NCBI GenBank assembly: GCA_023459495.1
Contig: JAEWTL010000013.1
Coordinates: 248,001 to 312,000 of the forward strand
DNA: 64,000 bases
From: Bacillota bacterium
GTDB lineage: Bacteria > Bacillota > Clostridia > Christensenellales > SZUA-584
Direction: 5' to 3'
A model generated the notes under the pieces. The model saw only the letters and a program-made list of their open reading frames with translations, was not told the origin of the DNA and ran no database searches. Below, one piece after another: positions 1 through 7,785 of this stretch. Numbering within the stretch: the first letter of the stretch is position 1; each line of letters begins with the position of its first letter. A program made the translations under genes and the position numbers.

Positions 1-91
1 TCAAGCTGTCGGCGTTATAGATGTCGACCTCTCCGTAGAGGCGAACATCCCATTTTTCCGCGCTCTCGTCGTAACTCGCATCCATGAGCAT
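1..91 (-). CDS. STAS-domain protein, anti-sigma factor antagonist-like (partial)
   Basis: Only the first 30 residues are in the window; the gene runs off the left edge. The peptide starts MLMDASYDES and continues into LYGEVDIYNADSL, which resembles the first beta strand and helix of SpoIIAA/RsbV-type STAS domains, where the protein antagonises an anti-sigma kinase. An AGGAGG site lies 9 bases before the ATG at 91; a second ATG at 85 is possible. The ribosome site sits at the end of the upstream hydrolase gene, so the two are probably co-transcribed. The call rests on a short stretch and could be another STAS protein. Confidence 0.55.
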   Translation of the reverse strand, partial: MLMDASYDESAEKWDVRLYGEVDIYNADSL

Positions 92-104
92 CCGGATCGT
101 CCTC

Positions 105-1037
105 CTATATGTGTTTTTCCAGCCAGCCGGCGATATCGTCCCAGACCTGCTGCTTGCCCTGTTCGTTGAGCACCTCGTGCCGCATGCCCGGATAAATCTT
201 AAACGTTAAGTCCTTAACGCCTGCTTTTTCATAATCCGCCGCGTCCTTCTTGACCGCAGCCAACTTGGTTCCGCCCATCGTGTCGAACTCGCCTGCGCCG
301 ATGAAAACGGGCAGACCTTTAGGCGTATTGTCAAAAGTGGCCTTCTGCGCCGCGAGCTTGGTGCCCTCCAGCAGCTCGTAGGCAAATTCTGAGGTGACCG
401 TATTGCCGCAGTAAGGGTCCGCCACATACGCCTTCACCACTTCCGGGTCAGCGCTGATAAACTCGCTTCCTGTCTCGCCCTTAAACGGCCTGTTGAGTGT
501 GCCGAACACGAGCGAATGCAGGAACGGCGAACGGTGGTTGTAGCCAAATTTTTTCATTTCCCGCCGGGCGAGCGTCTGCACCACGCCGATCAGCATCGGA
601 GCCACATGCCCGGTACCGGTGAGCGCGAGACCCGAGAGGCCATCACCGTATTTCGAGGCGTAGATACGCGAGAGCAGCGAGCCCATGCTGTGTCCGAACA
701 AAAATACCGGCAGGCCGGGATGCTCTTTGCGCATGAGGGCTTCCACCGCGCGCATGTCCTCCACGATCTTCAGAAAAGCGCCGTCGTTGTCCGAATAGTG
801 CCCCACTTTTTCTGCACTGCCCGCGGTCTTGCCATGGCCCAGGTGATCCTCGGCATATACCACAAAGCCCCGCTCCGCGAGGAATCGCGCGAACGCGTCG
901 TAGCGCAACGCGTGCTCTACCGCGCCGTGTGCGATCTGCAGTACAGCCTTGGGCTTTTCGGCCTCCCACATGTATGCGGCGACAGTTGCGCCGTCCGACG
1001 AAATAAACGAAAATTCTTCGAATTTCACCACGCGCAC
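105..1037 (-). CDS. alpha/beta hydrolase, monoacylglycerol lipase / lysophospholipase-like
   Basis: A 310-residue serine hydrolase of the alpha/beta fold, Hydrolase_4 (monoglyceride lipase) type. The nucleophile elbow GHSMGS places Ser near residue 117; a GEFDTMGG acid loop and a C-terminal GMRHEVLNE histidine loop complete the triad. An early QIAHGAVEHALRY stretch matches the oxyanion HG motif of these lipases. There is no signal peptide, so it is probably cytosolic. Start taken as GTG at 1037 behind AGAGGTG; in-frame GTGs at 1031 and 1028 are alternatives. It is followed 13 bases later by the STAS gene and is divergent from glpP. The natural substrate cannot be read from sequence. Confidence 0.85.
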   Translation of the reverse strand: MRVVKFEEFSFISSDGATVAAYMWEAEKPKAVLQIAHGAVEHALRYDAFARFLAERGFVVYAEDHLGHGKTAGSAEKVGHYSDNDGAFLKIVEDMRAVEALMRKEHPGLPVFLFGHSMGSLLSRIYASKYGDGLSGLALTGTGHVAPMLIGVVQTLARREMKKFGYNHRSPFLHSLVFGTLNRPFKGETGSEFISADPEVVKAYVADPYCGNTVTSEFAYELLEGTKLAAQKATFDNTPKGLPVFIGAGEFDTMGGTKLAAVKKDAADYEKAGVKDLTFKIYPGMRHEVLNEQGKQQVWDDIAGWLEKHI

Positions 1038-1077
1038 ACACCTCTTTTCGCGTTTATGATACCATCATGCATATTTT

Positions 1078-1106
1078 TTGTAAATAGCGCAGGGACATGA
1101 TATAAT
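1078..1106 (+). promoter_or_regulatory. sigma-A type promoter of glpP
   Basis: TTGTAA at 1078-1083, a 17-base spacer and TATAAT at 1101-1106 with an upstream TG (extended -10). It sits 24 bases before the glpP ATG at 1130, leaving a short leader with GAGGAG at 1114-1119. Confidence 0.7.
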
Positions 1107-1129
1107 CAGGAAGAAGAGGAGAAACGGCC

Positions 1130-1699
1130 ATGCACGATTATATTGAAACCATTCGCGACAACCCCGTGATCGCCGCGGTACAGTGCCAAAGCGCGCTCGC
1201 GGCTGCGCTCAGCTTTCGCATGCCTACTGTGTTTCTGCTCAATACCGACATCTTTTCCGCCAAGGCCTCGGTAGACCAGGGGCTTGCCGCGGAATGCCAC
1301 GTTTTTCTGCACATGGATTTGATCGACGGCCTCGCCGCCAGCGCCAAGGCGCTCGACTATGTGCAGCACCGCATCTCGCCTTCGGGCATCATCAGCACCA
1401 AATCCACACTCATCAAATACGCCCGCGAACAGGGTGTGTTCTGCATCCAGCGCTTCTTCATGGTGGACAGCGCTTCCTTTGACAACGCCGTAAAAACCAC
1501 ACGCAAGGTAAGGCCCAACATGGTGGAGCTTATGCCGGGCATCATCCCCGACGTGCTGCGCCGCTTCACCGCCGAGGTGGACACCCCGGTTATCGCGGGT
1601 GGCCTCGTGCATGACCGCCGTCAGGTCATCGACGCCCTTTCCGCAGGTGCGGTGGGCGTATCGACAGGCTGTCAGGAGCTATGGGGACAGGACGCGTAA
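1130..1699 (+). CDS. glpP: glycerol-3-phosphate responsive antiterminator (GlpP family)
   Basis: A 189-residue protein covering the full GlpP family length. Recognisable segments include an NPVIAAV start, FLLNTDIF, FLHMDLIDG, GIISTKS, QRFFMVDS, NMVELMPGIIP and PVIAGGLV, which form a TIM-like barrel. In Bacillus GlpP binds glycerol-3-phosphate and the leader mRNA of glp operons to prevent termination. No glpD, glpF or glpK lies in this window, so its targets are elsewhere or it has another role. ATG at 1130 has a clear GAGGAG site. Its last 5 codons overlap a possible upstream ATG (1681) of the next gene, but that gene more likely starts at 1732. Confidence 0.9.
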   Translation: MHDYIETIRDNPVIAAVQCQSALAAALSFRMPTVFLLNTDIFSAKASVDQGLAAECHVFLHMDLIDGLAASAKALDYVQHRISPSGIISTKSTLIKYAREQGVFCIQRFFMVDSASFDNAVKTTRKVRPNMVELMPGIIPDVLRRFTAEVDTPVIAGGLVHDRRQVIDALSAGAVGVSTGCQELWGQDA

Positions 1700-1731
1700 G
1701 GCAGTGGATATTACTTCCGGGGAGCATCATA

Positions 1732-2691
1732 TTGAGAGCCAAGTACAGTATTAATTATAAGCTAATTGCCGCCGTGTTGTTGCTTGTATCCATTTTTGCT
1801 CTGCTGCTTATTGCGCTAATATGGAAGGAAAATTTTTTTGCGGGTATTGTTTCAACGGTATTCCTGCTCGCTGCTGAAATTTACGGCATAGTGCAACTCT
1901 TTGGACCTCAAAGAATCAAAAGCATTACTGTCGAGTCGTCCGCAATCATAATCCAGTACAGAAAAGCAGACGTCAAAGTACTATATGAGAATATTAAGAA
2001 GATTAAACACTATAAACACGGACCGTTGACCGAAAGAATTTTAGTGTATGCGGAAAATAGCACAATATATGAGATACCTTTCGACCTGAAAGATTCTCGC
2101 GGTTTATGTAGGAGTATTTATACTGAACTCTCAAAGATAAATAAGGAAAAGATTGCCGACGAGTGGTTCCAGAGGGAGTTTGGCGGCAAAGTACAGTATC
2201 AAATGACTACCGATATTGAGCTCGAAGGAAAAAACTATACTTCGAATTTTTTGCTTATGTGGTTGCTCATGGCCGTACAATTTATGCTTGTCATATTAAT
2301 GACCGTTTTCATCTGGAACAGGATCGATATTGTCTTTAAGTTCATTTGGCCTGTGTTCATCATTTTCATGGAATATCTGGGTGTATTGGCTATCACCTCG
2401 CCAAGGATAGTTAAAAACGTGATTATAACTGCTAGTATGATAATTGTTAATTACAAAAAAGAACGTGTTGAGATACCTATCACAACATGTAAATCCATTC
2501 AATATCACCGGTCATGGCCGTCACCAAAAAGGGTATATGTTTATTGGGAGAAACAGTATGTATTACTTCCGTGGTATATCAAAGATTTTCGCGGTATGTG
2601 CAAAAGCATTTATGAAACATTAACACACGCAAACATGGAAAGCATTGCGGAAGGAACTTTCCAAAGGAAATTCGGAAGAAAATATAGATAA
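1732..2691 (+). CDS. membrane protein with internally duplicated TM plus beta-rich unit, function unknown
   Basis: About 319 residues. Two halves repeat each other: each has two hydrophobic helices followed by a soluble stretch of about 95 residues. Matching points are PQRIKSITVESSAIIIQYRK against SPRIVKNVIITASMIIVNYK, DSRGLCRSIYTEL against DFRGMCKSIYETL, and WFQREFGGK against TFQRKFGRK. The soluble part resembles bacterial PH-like membrane domains in layout, but no family is recognised. The start is chosen as TTG at 1732, seven bases after GGGGAG; an ATG at 1681 would overlap glpP and lacks a ribosome site. The gene is clearly more AT-rich than both neighbours, which suggests separate acquisition. 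Confidence 0.7.
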   Translation: MRAKYSINYKLIAAVLLLVSIFALLLIALIWKENFFAGIVSTVFLLAAEIYGIVQLFGPQRIKSITVESSAIIIQYRKADVKVLYENIKKIKHYKHGPLTERILVYAENSTIYEIPFDLKDSRGLCRSIYTELSKINKEKIADEWFQREFGGKVQYQMTTDIELEGKNYTSNFLLMWLLMAVQFMLVILMTVFIWNRIDIVFKFIWPVFIIFMEYLGVLAITSPRIVKNVIITASMIIVNYKKERVEIPITTCKSIQYHRSWPSPKRVYVYWEKQYVLLPWYIKDFRGMCKSIYETLTHANMESIAEGTFQRKFGRKYR

Positions 2692-2727
2692 GATGTTTTA
2701 TCAGGATTAGGCACCTCGGTGCCACCC

Positions 2728-3246
2728 CTATAGTATCTCCCCCGTCCGCAGATACTTCTTCGCCATCTGCACGTACCGTTCGCACCGTTCCTCAATATCT
2801 GCAATCTCTTCTTCGGTCACCTCGCGAACCACGCGGCAGGGGCTGCCCACCACCACGGTGCGCGGCGGCACCACGAAGCCCTTGGGCACCAATGAGCCCG
2901 CACCCACGATGCTGTGCTCGCCGATCTTGGCCGCGTCCATCACGATGGACCCCATGCCGATCAGCGCGCCATCGCCGATATCGCACGAGTGCAGGATCGC
3001 CTTGTGACCCACCAGCACGCCGCTGCCGATGCGCACCTGCAGGCGCAGTCCGGAATGCAGCACGCACCCGTCCTGAATGTTGGTGCGCTCTCCGATTACG
3101 ATGGGCGACAGGTCCGCGCGGATCACCGTGCCGGGCCATACGCTGCTCTGCTTGCCAAGCGTCACCTCACCGATCACCATCGCGCTCGGATGCACATATG
3201 CGTCGCGCGCGAGATCCGGGCTCTTGCCGTCCACTCTCTGTCTCAT
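2728..3246 (-). CDS. gamma-class carbonic anhydrase family protein (left-handed beta-helix)
   Basis: 172 residues built of hexapeptide repeats (for example VIGEVTLGKQSSVWPGTVIR, then NIQDGCVLH, IGSGVLVGHKAILHSCDIG, ALIGMGSIVMD). The three metal-ligand histidines of the gamma carbonic anhydrase/YrdA group are visible as CVLHS, VGHKA and ILHSC. Such proteins trimerise and bind Zn or Fe; many have unproved carbonic anhydrase activity. The ATG overlaps the scfB stop codon (ATGA), so it is translationally coupled to the SCIFF maturase gene; that link is conserved enough to note but gives no function. Confidence 0.9.
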   Translation of the reverse strand: MRQRVDGKSPDLARDAYVHPSAMVIGEVTLGKQSSVWPGTVIRADLSPIVIGERTNIQDGCVLHSGLRLQVRIGSGVLVGHKAILHSCDIGDGALIGMGSIVMDAAKIGEHSIVGAGSLVPKGFVVPPRTVVVGSPCRVVREVTEEEIADIEERCERYVQMAKKYLRTGEIL

Positions 3247-4559
3247 TCCATCTGCTCCTTTGCAGCCAGCGCAATTGCAAGCTCCAGCCGCTTCCTTTGC
3301 ATCTTGCAGCCGATCTCATAGGGCTGCATCATGTCACCGTTGATATTGACGTTCGCCGCGGCACATCCACCGCTGCAGTAGTATTTTGCCCAGCAGGCTT
3401 TGCAGGCTTCCATGTGATAGATGTCGCAAGCGTCAAAATCCTGCGCGATCTTTTCATCCAGCGTCCGTCCAAACACCGTGCCCATCTTGAGCTCCGGCCT
3501 GCCCGCGAACTGGTGGCACGGGTAGATGTCACCGTTCGGCGTGACTGCCACGTACTCGGTGCCCGCGCCACAGCCGCGCACGCGCTTCTGGCGGCAGGGG
3601 CCGGCGTTGAGATCGACCATAAAGTGAAAGAACGTAAAGCCGTCATCCTCTTGGCGGCGCTTCTCGTACTCCGCCGCCAGCCGGTCATACTCGGCAAATA
3701 TCGCGGGCAGGTGCTCCTCCCGGATGGCGTTTTTGGCTCTGGTGACCACCGGCTCGATGGACACACCCTCGAAGCCCATATCCGCCACGTGCAGCACATC
3801 CTCCGCAAAATCGAGGTTGTCCGCCGTAAACGTGCCGCGCACATAATACTCGCCCTTGCGGCTCAGCAGCAGCGACTTTGCGTTCTGCGCCACCTGCGCG
3901 TAGCTGCCGCCGCCGTCCGCGGTTTTGCGCACCGCGTCGTGCACGTGCGGACGCCCGTCGATGCTGACCACCACGTTGTGCATATTCTCTTCGATGTAGC
4001 GCTTCATCTCGTCCGTCACCTCGTAAGCGTTGGTGGTGACGGTGAAGCGAAAGTTCTTTTTGCGTTCCTTCTCAATCGCCCGCGCGTGGGCAACAGTGCT
4101 TTTCAGCACCTCAAAGTTCATCAGCGGCTCACCGCCAAAGAAGTCCACCTCGAGGTTGCGGCGGCTGCCCGAAACGCCGGCCAGAAAGTCGATGGCCGCA
4201 TGCGCCACCTCCTCGCTCATCAGCTCGCGCCGTCCGGCAAACGCCCCGCCCTTGGCAAAGCAGTAACCGCAGCGCAGGTTGCAGTCGTGCGCAAGGTGCA
4301 GGCACATGGCCTTGACCACGTTCTTCGGCTTGTCCGCGTCCCCGTCGGGCTCGGAGAACAGCAGCCCTTCCTCTTTGAGCGCGCGCAGCTCTTCCATCAC
4401 CCCGCCGCCGCTCATGGCCGCTTCGACATCGCCTCCGGTGCGCTCAATATCCTCCATCTGCCGCATGGCTTCATACGCCTCGGCGTCCAGCAGATGCACG
4501 CTGCCCGTCTCCACGTCCAGCGCGAAATAATCCTCATTGTATCTGAATGCGTGTACCAA
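3243..4559 (-). CDS. scfB: SCIFF peptide radical SAM maturase (thioether bond-forming)
   Basis: 438 residues, the usual length for this family. An N-terminal peptide-binding region (RRE-like) covers about residues 1-80; the radical SAM CxxxCxxC is at Cys93, Cys97 and Cys100 (DCNLRCGYC), followed by the FFGGEP motif. The C-terminal SPASM region carries CRQKRVRGCGAGTEY, PCHQF, CKACWAKYYCSGGC and a final CKMQ, ligands for auxiliary 4Fe-4S clusters. Known family members form Cys-to-Thr thioether crosslinks in SCIFF. TTG start at 4559 follows AAGGAG. The substrate gene scfA lies 450 bases upstream on the same strand, separated by repeats. Confidence 0.95.
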   Translation of the reverse strand: MVHAFRYNEDYFALDVETGSVHLLDAEAYEAMRQMEDIERTGGDVEAAMSGGGVMEELRALKEEGLLFSEPDGDADKPKNVVKAMCLHLAHDCNLRCGYCFAKGGAFAGRRELMSEEVAHAAIDFLAGVSGSRRNLEVDFFGGEPLMNFEVLKSTVAHARAIEKERKKNFRFTVTTNAYEVTDEMKRYIEENMHNVVVSIDGRPHVHDAVRKTADGGGSYAQVAQNAKSLLLSRKGEYYVRGTFTADNLDFAEDVLHVADMGFEGVSIEPVVTRAKNAIREEHLPAIFAEYDRLAAEYEKRRQEDDGFTFFHFMVDLNAGPCRQKRVRGCGAGTEYVAVTPNGDIYPCHQFAGRPELKMGTVFGRTLDEKIAQDFDACDIYHMEACKACWAKYYCSGGCAAANVNINGDMMQPYEIGCKMQRKRLELAIALAAKEQME

Positions 4560-4712
4560 AGTTTCTCCTTATCATCGTTCATAGATATCCAGACGGGCTG
4601 TGCCACTTAGGTGCGCCTATCCGAATCCCTCCATCGCCTGTCCTTACCTCCCCAAAAGGCTTAGCCTTCGAGGGCCCCGGGACGCAGGGAGGCTACTCAT
4701 CATTGTAGCAAT

Positions 4713-4762
4713 GCCCCCTTGCCTAAAGGGGGCTGTCAGTCCGCAGGACTGACTGGGGGATT
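4713..4762 (+). repeat. dispersed intergenic repeat, family A, copy 1
   Basis: A 50-base unit beginning GCCCCCTTGCCTAAAGGG and ending GGGGGATT, with an internal hairpin GTCAGTCC-GCA-GGACTGAC. A diverged copy lies inverted at 4801-4849 and another at 17001-17050. A partial relative (AATCCCTCCATCGCC) is visible around 4621-4640. The whole 4560-5006 gap between scfB and scfA holds these repeats and no gene. Confidence 0.8.
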
Positions 4763-4800
4763 CGCTTCGCTCGATACTTTCGTTGTCGCTTACTGCAGCA

Positions 4801-4849
4801 AATCCCTCCACCGCCTGGCGGCGGTCCCCCTCCCTTTAGCAAGGGAGGC
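4801..4849 (-). repeat. dispersed intergenic repeat, family A, copy 2 (inverted)
   Basis: Read on the minus strand this is GCCTCCCTTGCTAAAGGG, a middle hairpin ACCGCCGCC-AGGCGGT, then GGAGGGATT. It shares both ends with copy 1 but has a different central stem, as expected of a small non-autonomous mobile or folded RNA-type repeat seen in Oscillospiraceae-like genomes. Confidence 0.8.
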
Positions 4850-5006
4850 TTTTAATTAAAATAAAAAGCGGCCGCGCGGGCCGCGTTTCGTGTAAAACCA
4901 CACCCAAAAGGCGATGCCTTTCGGGCAGGGAATGCGGGTATGCGCGTCAGCCCCGCCGCTGCCTTGAAACCTCCCGCGCAAAATCCGTGCTTGTGCAAGC
5001 CCGGAG

Positions 5007-5153
5007 TTATCTGCGCTTCTTCTCGCAGCGCTGGTTCGCGAGCGTGCAGGAGGTTTTGCAAGCCGACTGGCACGAGGTCTGGCATTCGCCGCAGCCCGTC
5101 TTCGCCTTGTTTTCCTTCAATGTACCCTTCACGACCGTCTTGACGTGTTTCAT
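5007..5153 (-). CDS. scfA: SCIFF peptide precursor (six cysteines in forty-five residues)
   Basis: A 48-residue peptide starting MKHVKTVVKG and containing the family signature CGECQTSCQSACKTSC. Six cysteines are at positions 21, 24, 28, 32, 36 and 43. It is the ribosomally made substrate for ScfB, which crosslinks a cysteine sulfur to a downstream threonine. Start chosen at ATG 5153 because GGAGG lies eight bases upstream and the family begins MKH; the frame is open further upstream but overlaps the YrzE-like gene. The function of mature SCIFF is unknown although it is near-universal in Clostridia. Confidence 0.95.
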   Translation of the reverse strand: MKHVKTVVKGTLKENKAKTGCGECQTSCQSACKTSCTLANQRCEKKRR

Positions 5154-5199
5154 TTCCGCTTCCTCCGTATGCCTTATCTTCACCCGATTATAACCCACT

Positions 5200-5703
5200 T
5201 CAGTCGCTGTTTGCAACCTTTTTTACGACGCGCGTACGCTGCATCCGCGAGAGCGGCGAGCGGTGAGAACGCGATTTGGGCCGCACGGGACCAGCCTTGC
5301 TGCCCTTAAAGCTGGCAAGGATGATGGCAAACACCATGCCGATAAGCAGCCCCATGAGCAGGTCGGAGAACAACAGCGGTACGCTGCCCCACATGCCCAC
5401 GATGAGCGAGATCAGCAGGTAGTTCAGCGCCATGTAGAGGATGCCCGTCAGACCGCCGCACAGCCAGCGCTTGCCCGCAAACGACTTGGTGGCAAAGTAC
5501 GACGCCACGAGGATGCCGCCGATCTTCAGGATCTGGTTGAATACCTCCGCCACTGTCGAGGAGAGCTTTGTTTCCTTCACGATGAGCGCCAGCAGCAGTA
5601 TCGCAGCCGTGGTGAACACCATGGAGATCAGCGTGCCCTTGAGCGCATCCTTCAGATACGTTAAAAACGGCGTTTTGCCAACGGCCTTAGCGCTTTGTTC
5701 CAT
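5200..5703 (-). CDS. TIGR04086 (YrzE-like) four-helix membrane protein
   Basis: 167 residues with four hydrophobic segments (GTLISMVFTTAAILLLALIV, ILKIGGILVASYF, GGLTGILYMALNYLLISLIV and LLMGLLIGMVFAIILASF) and a basic C-terminal tail. The family is routinely found next to SCIFF in Clostridia, as here (stop 47 bases before the scfA start). Start taken as the second ATG (5703), seven bases from an AAGGGGG site; the first ATG at 5709 is too close to it. Molecular role unknown. Confidence 0.8.
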   Translation of the reverse strand: MEQSAKAVGKTPFLTYLKDALKGTLISMVFTTAAILLLALIVKETKLSSTVAEVFNQILKIGGILVASYFATKSFAGKRWLCGGLTGILYMALNYLLISLIVGMWGSVPLLFSDLLMGLLIGMVFAIILASFKGSKAGPVRPKSRSHRSPLSRMQRTRVVKKVANSD

Positions 5704-5750
5704 AACCATACCCCCTTCTTCAGCACATACATATGAGGGAATCGGGGGGA

Positions 5751-7034
5751 TTATGCGTATATTAAACGCTCATGTGACACAAAGGACAGCAGTTCGTCCC
5801 GAACCTCCGCCAGAAAGCGATCCGCCGCAGCGCGGTCGTCAGCCGTGCCGAACATGTTACTGCTTAAGGTGCAGCAGCCGTCGAACGTGGATATGGCAAT
5901 CTGGAAATACGGAACGCGTTTGACGGCTCCGGTCAGAAACGCGTCCGTGGCAGTCAGACTTCCGAACTTCAGCGTTTTTTGGTCGATCACACCGAGGTTG
6001 GTGTACGACACCACCGGTATCGTGAACACCTTGGTGAACGCGGACCGCATGACACTGAACGGAATGAGACGAAAAGAAAGCGCCATTGAGATCATGGATT
6101 TCAGGCAGCTGCGGCTTTCCTTCTGCGCGTTCATCTGCTTCGAAACCTGCTCTAAAGTATGGTTGGGTGTATCATCCGGGCCGATTGCGATATCGCAGAT
6201 GTAGTTGCTTGTCAGGTTGCAGATACCGTGGCGGCTTCCGGGCGGAAGGTATTTGCGCAGATCGACCGGGCAGGGCATCACGATGCGCGCCTCGCCCGTT
6301 CTGCGGTGGAGCACGCGGATATACGCGCACAGCACCATATCGTTGAGCGTCACGCCTCGCAGCCTGGATTCCGCTTTCACTTGCGCGACCTGATCTTTAT
6401 CGATGGTCAGCGTGGAGAAGAAAGGCGCAGCCGGATTGCCCTCAAAGCGCAGCGGAGTCTGCTTTCTCTGCATTGAGATGTCGTACTTCAGAAAGAAGAT
6501 GCGCACCTTATCCCAAAACCCAAAGCCGCTGAAAAGCTGGCGGATGTGGCGCGGATAAAAATCCGGCGCAGGAATGTCCGGGTTGTGGTTTGCGCACCGT
6601 GTATACAGGTCCGCAAGGAGTCTCAGATACTCCTTGAACCCTGTTCCGTCGCATACCATGTGGTTGATGATGATGCACAGCGTGTCGGCGCTGTCCGCCT
6701 GCAGCACGTATATTTTTAACTGCGGTTCGTGAAAGATATCGATGGTATCGGCAAGCAGGCGCTGAATCTGCTGTTCTTCATCCCCCGCCGCGCTTACCGT
6801 CCTGACGATGTCCCCGCCGGTGAACCCATGGTCCATCCAGCAGGGGCCGCCCGCTTTGACTGCAACGCAGCAGCGGATCATCGGTATGGCGGAGAGCGAT
6901 ATCGTGACCGCCCGTTTCAGCACGTCCGTATCGATATGCCCGGAAAGCCAGAAGACGCCGTGGATCAGAGGGTCGTGCGCGGCCCCGTACAAATACTGCA
7001 TCTTATCGAAGGCTTCCGCTTTATATCTTTTCAC
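5751..7034 (-). CDS. stand-alone condensation-domain (CoA-dependent acyltransferase superfamily) protein
   Basis: About 427 residues, the size of one NRPS condensation or PapA/WES-type acyltransferase domain. The catalytic motif HxxxDG is present as NHMVCDGTG near residue 135; the first His of the canonical HHxxxDG is Asn. The second-half motif DFG-like loop reads VIDQKTLKFG near the C terminus, preceded by VSYTNLG. No carrier protein, adenylation domain or other biosynthetic gene is adjacent, so it may acylate a small molecule or alcohol. GTG at 7034 (behind AGGTGAT) is preferred; GTG at 7043 is the alternative. Confidence 0.75.
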   Translation of the reverse strand: MKRYKAEAFDKMQYLYGAAHDPLIHGVFWLSGHIDTDVLKRAVTISLSAIPMIRCCVAVKAGGPCWMDHGFTGGDIVRTVSAAGDEEQQIQRLLADTIDIFHEPQLKIYVLQADSADTLCIIINHMVCDGTGFKEYLRLLADLYTRCANHNPDIPAPDFYPRHIRQLFSGFGFWDKVRIFFLKYDISMQRKQTPLRFEGNPAAPFFSTLTIDKDQVAQVKAESRLRGVTLNDMVLCAYIRVLHRRTGEARIVMPCPVDLRKYLPPGSRHGICNLTSNYICDIAIGPDDTPNHTLEQVSKQMNAQKESRSCLKSMISMALSFRLIPFSVMRSAFTKVFTIPVVSYTNLGVIDQKTLKFGSLTATDAFLTGAVKRVPYFQIAISTFDGCCTLSSNMFGTADDRAAADRFLAEVRDELLSFVSHERLIYA

Positions 7035-7083
7035 CTCTATCACCTACGCTACTATGTCCGATCGCCTTTCCGGGAAAGTACAA

Positions 7084-7111
7084 CGCCGCTGTGATTGTAG
7101 CACAAGCGGCG
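7084..7111 (-). terminator. hairpin between two minus-strand genes, possible terminator
   Basis: Seven-base arms CGCCGCT and AGCGGCG enclose 14 bases with inner TGTG/CACA pairing. On the minus strand it is followed by TTGTACTTT, a weak U-rich tail. It lies after the gene at 7165-7641. Confidence 0.35.
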
Positions 7112-7164
7112 CAGCATGAATAGCTGAATTCTCCATATCCGTATGATTCAAGCAGTAGCCTTGG

Positions 7165-7641
7165 TTACGCCTCCGGCTCAATGACCTCGTTGGGCGCGTA
7201 CACACCTTCCGGGGACGCGACGCGCATCGCCCAATTCATTATGTCATAGCCTTCCACGCGGAACCACTTCTCACGGCCCTCAAAGGCGTAACAGATGTAC
7301 ACTGAGTCCTCAGCGGATTCGTCGGTCGCAATGGTGTATTCCGTGCCGTCGCTGAGGCTGAACACCACCGCGCCATCCAGACTGGCGTCGGGCTTGAACA
7401 TGAGGCTCTTGCGCTCGGTGATCGTCAGCAGCCACTGCGCCCGGCCCCAGTTGTCGGGCGAGACAAGCGTCGTCTGGTCACCGCAGACCGCGGTCATTTC
7501 ACCGTCCTGCGCGATGGCCATGAAGTGCGCCTGCGTATCCTTTTCGTACTGGACCTGTGAAAAGCGGATGCCCACAAATACGACGATGGCGCCTACCATC
7601 AATCCAAAAAACACGAGAACAGGGATCACCACTTTTTTCAT
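7165..7641 (-). CDS. hypothetical membrane-anchored protein
   Basis: 158 residues. One N-terminal hydrophobic segment (residues about 5-26) acts as signal anchor; the rest is a soluble, probably extracytoplasmic beta-rich domain with repeated acidic and aromatic residues. No recognised domain. The ATG follows AAGGAGC, and a strong promoter lies at 7679-7707. It is divergent from the YhbD-like regulator and could be affected by the symmetric operator at 7732-7769. Function unknown. Confidence 0.65.
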   Translation of the reverse strand: MKKVVIPVLVFFGLMVGAIVVFVGIRFSQVQYEKDTQAHFMAIAQDGEMTAVCGDQTTLVSPDNWGRAQWLLTITERKSLMFKPDASLDGAVVFSLSDGTEYTIATDESAEDSVYICYAFEGREKWFRVEGYDIMNWAMRVASPEGVYAPNEVIEPEA

Positions 7642-7678
7642 AGCTTGCTCCTTTTGCGGATGCTATCCGCAGCGGCAT

Positions 7679-7707
7679 ATTATATCATATTTAGATTTTA
7701 GTTGCAA
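7679..7707 (-). promoter_or_regulatory. promoter of the 7165-7641 gene
   Basis: On the minus strand: TTGCAA (7707-7702), 17-base spacer, TATAAT (7684-7679) with TG two bases upstream. The leader contains a GCGGAT-GCT-ATCCGC hairpin just before the ribosome site. Confidence 0.7.
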
Positions 7708-7731
7708 AACTCTAAGAACACGAAATTCTCA

Positions 7732-7769
7732 TATTGACAGCGTAACATTGTTATGTTACGCTGTCAATA
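7732..7769. promoter_or_regulatory. perfect 17-bp palindrome overlapping a symmetric promoter
   Basis: Arms 7732-7748 and 7753-7769 are perfect inverted copies around TGTT. Each arm starts with TTGACA, and each is followed at 17 bases by TACGCT in the other arm, so the dyad reads as a promoter in both directions. The plus-strand transcript would begin about five bases before the AGGAGG of the YhbD-like gene. This is the layout of an autoregulated MerR-like operator. Confidence 0.75.
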
Positions 7770-7785
7770 CTTCAGGAGGATGATC

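Noticed and set aside
1106..1612. A 168-residue minus-strand frame at glpP
   Set aside because: It is antisense to glpP, which has promoter, ribosome site and family motifs.
2892..4610. A 572-residue open frame on the plus strand
   Set aside because: It lies opposite scfB and the carbonic anhydrase gene, has no ribosome site and is rich in Arg/His/Ala, as expected of an antisense frame in GC-rich coding DNA.
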